64,000 bases of DNA from contig NZ_CP130831.1 of the NCBI RefSeq assembly GCF_030549525.1, forward strand, positions 1,823,501 through 1,887,500, given 5' to 3'. The DNA comes from Stenotrophomonas sp. 704A1. Lineage in GTDB: Bacteria > Pseudomonadota > Gammaproteobacteria > Xanthomonadales > Xanthomonadaceae. The notes below the pieces were generated by a model. The model ran no database searches. It had not been told where the DNA came from and saw only the letters and a program-made list of their open reading frames with translations. Positions 63,979-64,000 of this stretch are shown here, piece after piece. Each line of letters begins with the position of its first letter. Position 1 is the first letter of the stretch. The translations under genes and the position numbers were made by a program.

Positions 63979-64000
63979 TGGCGAAAGGCGCTGAAATCAG

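Overview
This is a 64 kb chromosomal segment of a high-GC gammaproteobacterium, most likely Stenotrophomonas of the S. maltophilia complex. The main evidence is repeated GTAG-headed palindromes (GTAGCGCCGGGC-type), which match the SMAG repeats described in that species. The gene content also fits Xanthomonadaceae: TonB-dependent receptors with secreted phosphoesterases, a complete Entner-Doudoroff operon and a GTG/TTG-rich start set. I see no prophage, CRISPR array or intact insertion sequence.

Layout. 1-2.2 kb: end of a tRNA-Ser gene, a CGNR regulator with a cyclase-family hydrolase, and a small exported protein. 2.2-4.9 kb: a stand-alone pyruvate dehydrogenase E1 (aceE). 5.2-18.4 kb: an ECF sigma factor, FecR anti-sigma factor, STN-type TonB receptor and PhoD phosphatase on the + strand, facing a phospholipase C/TonB receptor pair preceded by two multiheme cytochromes on the - strand. 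This looks like an organophosphate-scavenging locus next to a redox module with an FNR-like box. 18.5-20.9 kb: a lipoprotein hydrolase and an MFS exporter. 20.9-23.2 kb: a lower-GC three-gene island (two exported or anchored unknown proteins plus a Fic-domain protein) wedged against pirin. This is the best candidate for an undescribed system. 23.1-30.9 kb: pirin/LysR, three tandem tRNA-Arg(ACG) genes, thiD, PhoH, PrxQ and GcvR. 31-35 kb: dapA with a short BamC-like lipoprotein, FdxA ferredoxin, a sugar permease and a pair of large palindromic noncoding modules before tRNA-Glu.

35-46 kb: housekeeping run pcnB-folK-panBC-panD-pgi (RNA polyadenylation, folate, pantothenate, glycolysis), a RegA/RegB-type redox two-component system, ispG, a PAP2 phosphatase and a GacA-like regulator. 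45.8-53.2 kb: the zwf-glk-pgl-edd-eda genes form one Entner-Doudoroff cluster with a LacI-type operator over its predicted promoter, diverging from an orphan sugar-ABC ATPase. 53.2-64 kb: ygfZ diverging from an sdh operon that carries both flavinylation/assembly factors (SDHAF4-like and SdhE) and a CptA homologue, then lolC/lolD, a lipoprotein, yggX, mutY and ftsY.

Functional themes are carbon entry (sugar permease, glk, zwf, ED pathway, pgi, aceE, sdh), phosphate scavenging with cell-surface signalling, redox sensing (RegBA, FNR-like box), and cell-envelope upkeep (LolCD, BamC, FtsY). Start sites were chosen from ribosome-binding sites, overlaps and family lengths read by eye. No database search was run.
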